DNA of 64,000 nucleotides from Rikenellaceae bacterium (lineage in GTDB: Bacteria > Bacteroidota > Bacteroidia > Bacteroidales > Rikenellaceae): NCBI GenBank assembly GCA_015060015.1, contig SUZG01000006.1, positions 41,406 to 105,405 on the forward strand, written 5' to 3'. Below are positions 61,223 to 64,000 of this stretch, piece by piece (the first letter of the stretch is position 1; each line of letters opens with the position of its first letter). Under the pieces are notes generated by a model. The model had not been told where the DNA came from and searched no databases. It was given only the letters and a program-made list of their open reading frames with translations. The translations under genes and the position numbers were made by a program.

Positions 61223-62005
61223 CTATCCCAGAGCCACATCCAGCAACATCATAAGTGCAAAGCCTATCGCAACGCCGACGGTTGCGATATTTGAGTGATG
61301 CCCCTCCTGCGACTCGGGTATCAACTCCTCCACAACTACATATATCATAGCACCCGCAGCAAAGGCGAGCAGGAATGGCAATATCGGTTCAATCCACTCG
61401 ATGAGGAGTATAGTCAAAAGACCCGCAAGGGGCTCCACCACGCCCGAAGCGACACCATAGCCAAACGATTTCCAGCGGCTGCCAATGCTCTCCTTCAACG
61501 GCATAGAGACGATTGCTCCCTCGGGAAAATTCTGTATCGCTATACCCAGCGACAAGGCCAATGCACCTGCTACGGTTATACCGGCACTGCCATTCAGAGC
61601 ACCTGCCAGAACCACACCTACGGCCATACCCTCGGGTATGTTGTGCAGCGTAACCGACAGGAAGAGCATCGTGGAACGACCCAGACCACTCTTCACGCCT
61701 TCGGGCTCCTGCGAATCGATATGAAGGTGCGGAACAAGGCTGTCGAACAGCAGCAGCGAGAACATTCCCGCCAGGAAACCCGCCACAGCAGGCAACCACA
61801 CCACACCGCCACTCTCGGCCGCCATATCCATAGCCGGCAGGAGCAACGACCATACCGAAGCCGCCATCATCACTCCCGAAGCAAAGCCAAGCAGCAGTTT
61901 CTGCAACCACGGAGCTATCTGGTCCTTCAACAGAAAGACCATCGCAGCACCAAGCGACGTACCGACAAAGGGCAACAACAGCCCGACAGCAACCTCCTTA
62001 AACAT
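61223..62005 (-). CDS. ZIP/GufA-type divalent metal transporter
   Basis: A 260-residue inner-membrane protein with about eight helices, of the ZIP family (zinc and related metals). HNIPEGMAVG in helix 4 and NFPEGAIVS in helix 5 form the binuclear metal site; the second site lacks the His of the usual HNxPEG. The build is that of ZupT/GufA proteins, which bring Zn2+, Fe2+ or Mn2+ into the cytoplasm. ATG at 62005 is chosen over a GTG at 62011 that overlaps the stop of the upstream nucleosidase gene. The pair probably shares a transcript. Confidence 0.9.
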   Translation of the reverse strand: MFKEVAVGLLLPFVGTSLGAAMVFLLKDQIAPWLQKLLLGFASGVMMAASVWSLLLPAMDMAAESGGVVWLPAVAGFLAGMFSLLLFDSLVPHLHIDSQEPEGVKSGLGRSTMLFLSVTLHNIPEGMAVGVVLAGALNGSAGITVAGALALSLGIAIQNFPEGAIVSMPLKESIGSRWKSFGYGVASGVVEPLAGLLTILLIEWIEPILPFLLAFAAGAMIYVVVEELIPESQEGHHSNIATVGVAIGFALMMLLDVALG

Positions 62006-62010
62006 ATTCA

Positions 62011-62604
62011 CTATTTCAAATTTTCAAGATAATCCACAAAGCAACCGAAGTCGGTGTGAGCATTCACGAAATCGTCATACGAGCACTCCGAATCGCCAGA
62101 CTCGGGGACATCCGACACCATCTTAACCACAACAACGGGAATATCGCCGAAGACCTCCGCAGCCTGACACACTGCCGTAGCCTCCATATCGAACAGGCCC
62201 GATGAGACTCCAAAGCGAGTCTTTATCTCGGTTATCATCTCTCCATTGACAAAGGCGTCACCCGTCCATACCACAGCGTCATCGTGACCAAGCAGAGGGT
62301 ATGGCTCGGTCAATTCGGGCACAAAATCGCCCGGCACACGGCTATCGTGGTAGCGAGCCACGCGAGGTGCAACAATCTCGCCCCTCTTGCGACCTATTGT
62401 CGAGGCGGCATAGCCGACAACGGCGATGCGGTCAAACTCACCATTTCCTCTCTCCAAAGCACGTGCCGTAGAGGCTGCCGACAGAGCCTTGCCGACACCC
62501 GTACGAATTACGGTGTAGCTATTACGCAGTTCACCGCATGCCGCCAGTGAAGAGGTCATATTGCGGTACTCTCTCTCGGTTGGGGTAACTATCAAGTATC
62601 TCAT
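62011..62604 (-). CDS. Nucleoside phosphorylase-like nucleosidase (MTAN/MqnB type)
   Basis: A 197-residue protein of the purine nucleosidase superfamily (PNP/MTAN). The N-terminal VTPTEREYRN, TGVGKALSA (catalytic region) and the late FDMEATAV, which holds the Glu that binds the ribose, are typical. Both 5'-methylthioadenosine/S-adenosylhomocysteine nucleosidase and futalosine hydrolase (MqnB) fit; the short length and lack of nearby pathway genes leave the choice open. It ends on the base where the alternative ZIP start begins. Confidence 0.8.
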   Translation of the reverse strand: MRYLIVTPTEREYRNMTSSLAACGELRNSYTVIRTGVGKALSAASTARALERGNGEFDRIAVVGYAASTIGRKRGEIVAPRVARYHDSRVPGDFVPELTEPYPLLGHDDAVVWTGDAFVNGEMITEIKTRFGVSSGLFDMEATAVCQAAEVFGDIPVVVVKMVSDVPESGDSECSYDDFVNAHTDFGCFVDYLENLK

Positions 62605-62794
62605 TTTCAGATAAATTTATTTCAGCAAATACAAATCAATACGCTATTTCGGTTGTAAAAATACAATTTTTTAGGAAAACTTGAAAATATCCGCAGCTTA
62701 TATCGCGACCGAGGGCGGCCTCACAAGGCATTGGCTCACTTTTTGTGCCTCAATAATCAGCACAAATATTTGTACGCAACAAAACACAACCGAT

Positions 62795-63781
62795 ATGAAC
62801 AAAATAACGATTTATCAATTTACCGACCCCACTTGCATCTGGTGTTGGGGCAACGAGCCTGTGCTGCGGGCTCTGGATTTTCTGTATGGCGATAAGATAG
62901 CCATTGAGTTTATTATGGGTGGTCTGGTTGAGGACATTACCACGCTGTTCGACATCGAGGGCCCCACAGACTGGGTTATTCATCAGGCCAACAACCGCAT
63001 ATCAAAGATGTGGGCCGCGGCAGCAAAGAGGCACGGTATGCCCGTCAGCGACCAACCCCTACACCTCTACACCGAGCAATACCGATCAAGTTTCCCACAA
63101 AACATAGCCTACGAGGCGGCAAAGCGTATAGATGCAAATAAGGCGAAACTGTTCCTGCGTCGCATACGCGAGGCCACCTTCACCGAGTGCAGACGCACAT
63201 CGCAGATGGATGTACTCATAGAGCTGGCCGCCGAGGCAGGGCTCGGAGCTGCTCAATTTATCGACCACTACACCTACGGCACGGCACAGGCCGATTTTAT
63301 GCAGGACAGGATGAAATGCCGCCGCAACGGTATAACGGGATTTCCGTCATATCTTGTGAAAGATGGATACACGAACATCATTCTGGGCGGTTATCAGAAT
63401 CTGGCAACCTTCCACACCGTTATCTCTCGTCTATCATCGGGCAAGATAAAGCCTCGCCGCGTAGGGCCCTCGATAGCCAATGTTTTGGCATTTATCAAGC
63501 GTTACAAACGAGTCTATCCGGCCGAGATTGAAGTTGCCTTCTCGCTTGACAAGGCTCAAACCGACCTTATGATAGCCGAGTTGATAAGTACCCGCCGTAT
63601 AGCTGTCCAGAGTGTGGGCAATGGTCAATATCTGTACCCCGACACAGAGGCAAAAGTGACAAAAACGACCTCCTCGCCACAAAAAGAGCCTTCATCGCAC
63701 AAACAATCGGCAACGGAGAAAAACTGCGTAAAGCGAAGAGCAGCAACCACACAACCACCACAAAAGCAGAGTGTTAAATAG
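62795..63781 (+). CDS. DsbA/FrnE-like thioredoxin-fold protein
   Basis: A 328-residue protein with an active-site CIWC (C14-C17) after a short strand, a helical insertion, and a cis-Pro-like GFPSYLV (about 215-221), matching the FrnE/DsbA group of thiol-disulfide oxidoreductases. The C-terminal region (about 250-295) looks like a small winged-helix unit, and the tail is basic and rich in Lys/Ser/Gln. There is no signal peptide at this start, so it would be cytoplasmic; a longer frame to 62681 adds an odd N-terminus and is less likely. Confidence 0.85.
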   Translation: MNKITIYQFTDPTCIWCWGNEPVLRALDFLYGDKIAIEFIMGGLVEDITTLFDIEGPTDWVIHQANNRISKMWAAAAKRHGMPVSDQPLHLYTEQYRSSFPQNIAYEAAKRIDANKAKLFLRRIREATFTECRRTSQMDVLIELAAEAGLGAAQFIDHYTYGTAQADFMQDRMKCRRNGITGFPSYLVKDGYTNIILGGYQNLATFHTVISRLSSGKIKPRRVGPSIANVLAFIKRYKRVYPAEIEVAFSLDKAQTDLMIAELISTRRIAVQSVGNGQYLYPDTEAKVTKTTSSPQKEPSSHKQSATEKNCVKRRAATTQPPQKQSVK

Positions 63782-63833
63782 AGCCTTGACGGCAAATATT
63801 TTCTCCGGCAAACAACCATACCGACCAAAAAAA

Positions 63834-63864
63834 TTTGCAAAAAGACAAAAAAGTGCTACATTTG
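63834..63864 (+). promoter_or_regulatory. Consensus Bacteroidota promoter pointing into the IS30 end
   Basis: TTTG (63834-63837), a 19-nt spacer and TACATTTG (63857-63864), a full match. Transcription would run to the right and enter the IS30 element, whose stop codon is at 63909-63911 on the other strand. Confidence 0.75.
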
Positions 63865-64000
63865 GGAGTACTTAACAGGCGAATTCAACTTGCAAATGCA
63901 ATCGAATTCTAATTTGTTAATATTGAATTAAATTTCTCATTTGGTGTGAGATAACCAAGCCTCTTTCTGGGTCTGTTGTTCAACTTGTTCTCAACCCAGG
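63865..64000. mobile_element. End of an IS30-family insertion sequence, cut by the window
   Basis: The transposase 3' end at 63909 marks this as the right end of an IS30-like element. The terminal inverted repeat must lie between the promoter at 63864 and the stop codon; a GAATTC-flanked stretch (63881-63909) is the likely part, but the exact IS boundary and the target duplication cannot be fixed from one end. Confidence 0.7.
63909..64000 (-). CDS. IS30-family transposase, C-terminal fragment
   Basis: The minus-strand frame, open to the window end, codes for WVENKLNNRPRKRLGYLTPNEKFNSILTN and then stops at TAG (63909-63911). The NRPRKRLGYLTPNE motif is the well-known end of IS30-family DDE transposases. 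About 29 residues are visible; the rest lies beyond position 64000. Base composition (AT-rich) differs from the neighbouring GC-richer genes, in line with a mobile gene. Confidence 0.9.
   Translation of the reverse strand, partial: WVENKLNNRPRKRLGYLTPNEKFNSILTN

Noticed and set aside
61295..62032. A 245-codon plus-strand frame opposite the ZIP transporter gene
   Set aside because: The minus-strand frame has clear ZIP motifs; the opposite frame is Arg/His/Gln-rich shadow sequence.

Overview
The window looks like a chromosomal segment of a gut-type Bacteroidota bacterium, most likely an Alistipes or other Rikenellaceae relative. Supporting signs are Bacteroidota promoters (TTTG, 19-20 nt, TAnnTTTG), the fused MurF-alanine racemase, DUF4290, GSCFA and DUF2851 proteins, an S46 dipeptidyl-peptidase of DPP11 type, GH92 and glutaminase-like secreted proteins, and above all a cysteate synthase, the entry enzyme of the sulfonolipid pathway known from Alistipes. 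Most of the window is dense housekeeping DNA; no prophage, CRISPR array or rRNA was seen.

Layout: 1-5 kb holds the end of an NhaC antiporter gene, a HAD phosphatase, an unusual sigma-54 activator without a usable receiver or DNA-binding domain, DUF4290, a cysteine-less thioredoxin-fold lipoprotein and lpxH. thyA and folA (5-6.5 kb) form a folate/dTMP pair. From 6.6 to 11.6 kb lies a compact five-gene heterodisulfide-reductase-like operon (HdrC, HdrB, short HdrA, small HdrC, membrane HdrE-HdrD fusion) with no hydrogenase or pyridine nucleotide partner beside it; it is the best candidate for a little-described system. An initiator tRNA (11.75 kb) is followed by about 700 bp of inverted and direct repeats that include a reversed copy of the tRNA 3' end. 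From 12.5 to 23.4 kb come secreted carbohydrate and peptide enzymes (GH92, SGNH, glutaminase-like), cysteate synthase, ManA, QueG and an acyl-CoA synthetase. A DPP11 peptidase and an AspT-like transporter (23.5-27.2 kb) may form an acidic-dipeptide use unit.

After tRNA-Leu(GAG), a long minus-strand block (27.5-42.2 kb) carries YhcH, an EEP hydrolase, rhomboid, MutL, DnaJ, GrpE, an RsmI-like methylase, MurF-Alr, MutS2, an MCE protein and a cell-wall amidase. The plus strand then carries LptD, a DUF4886 protein, an ABC-F ATPase, a GSCFA protein, a probably inactive PafA-like phosphatase, SufE, a SufT-like protein, a shortened DUF2851 protein, SecA and dCMP deaminase. The last 7.5 kb holds ssb and lpxK (minus), an M23 peptidase, a PNPOx-like protein, IspD, a PH-like membrane protein, a ZIP transporter, a nucleosidase and a DsbA/FrnE-like protein. 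The window ends inside an IS30-family insertion sequence that sits just downstream of a near-consensus promoter.

Assignments come from reading motifs and family resemblance by eye. No database search was run, so product names for conserved families are firm while substrates and physiological roles are inferences.
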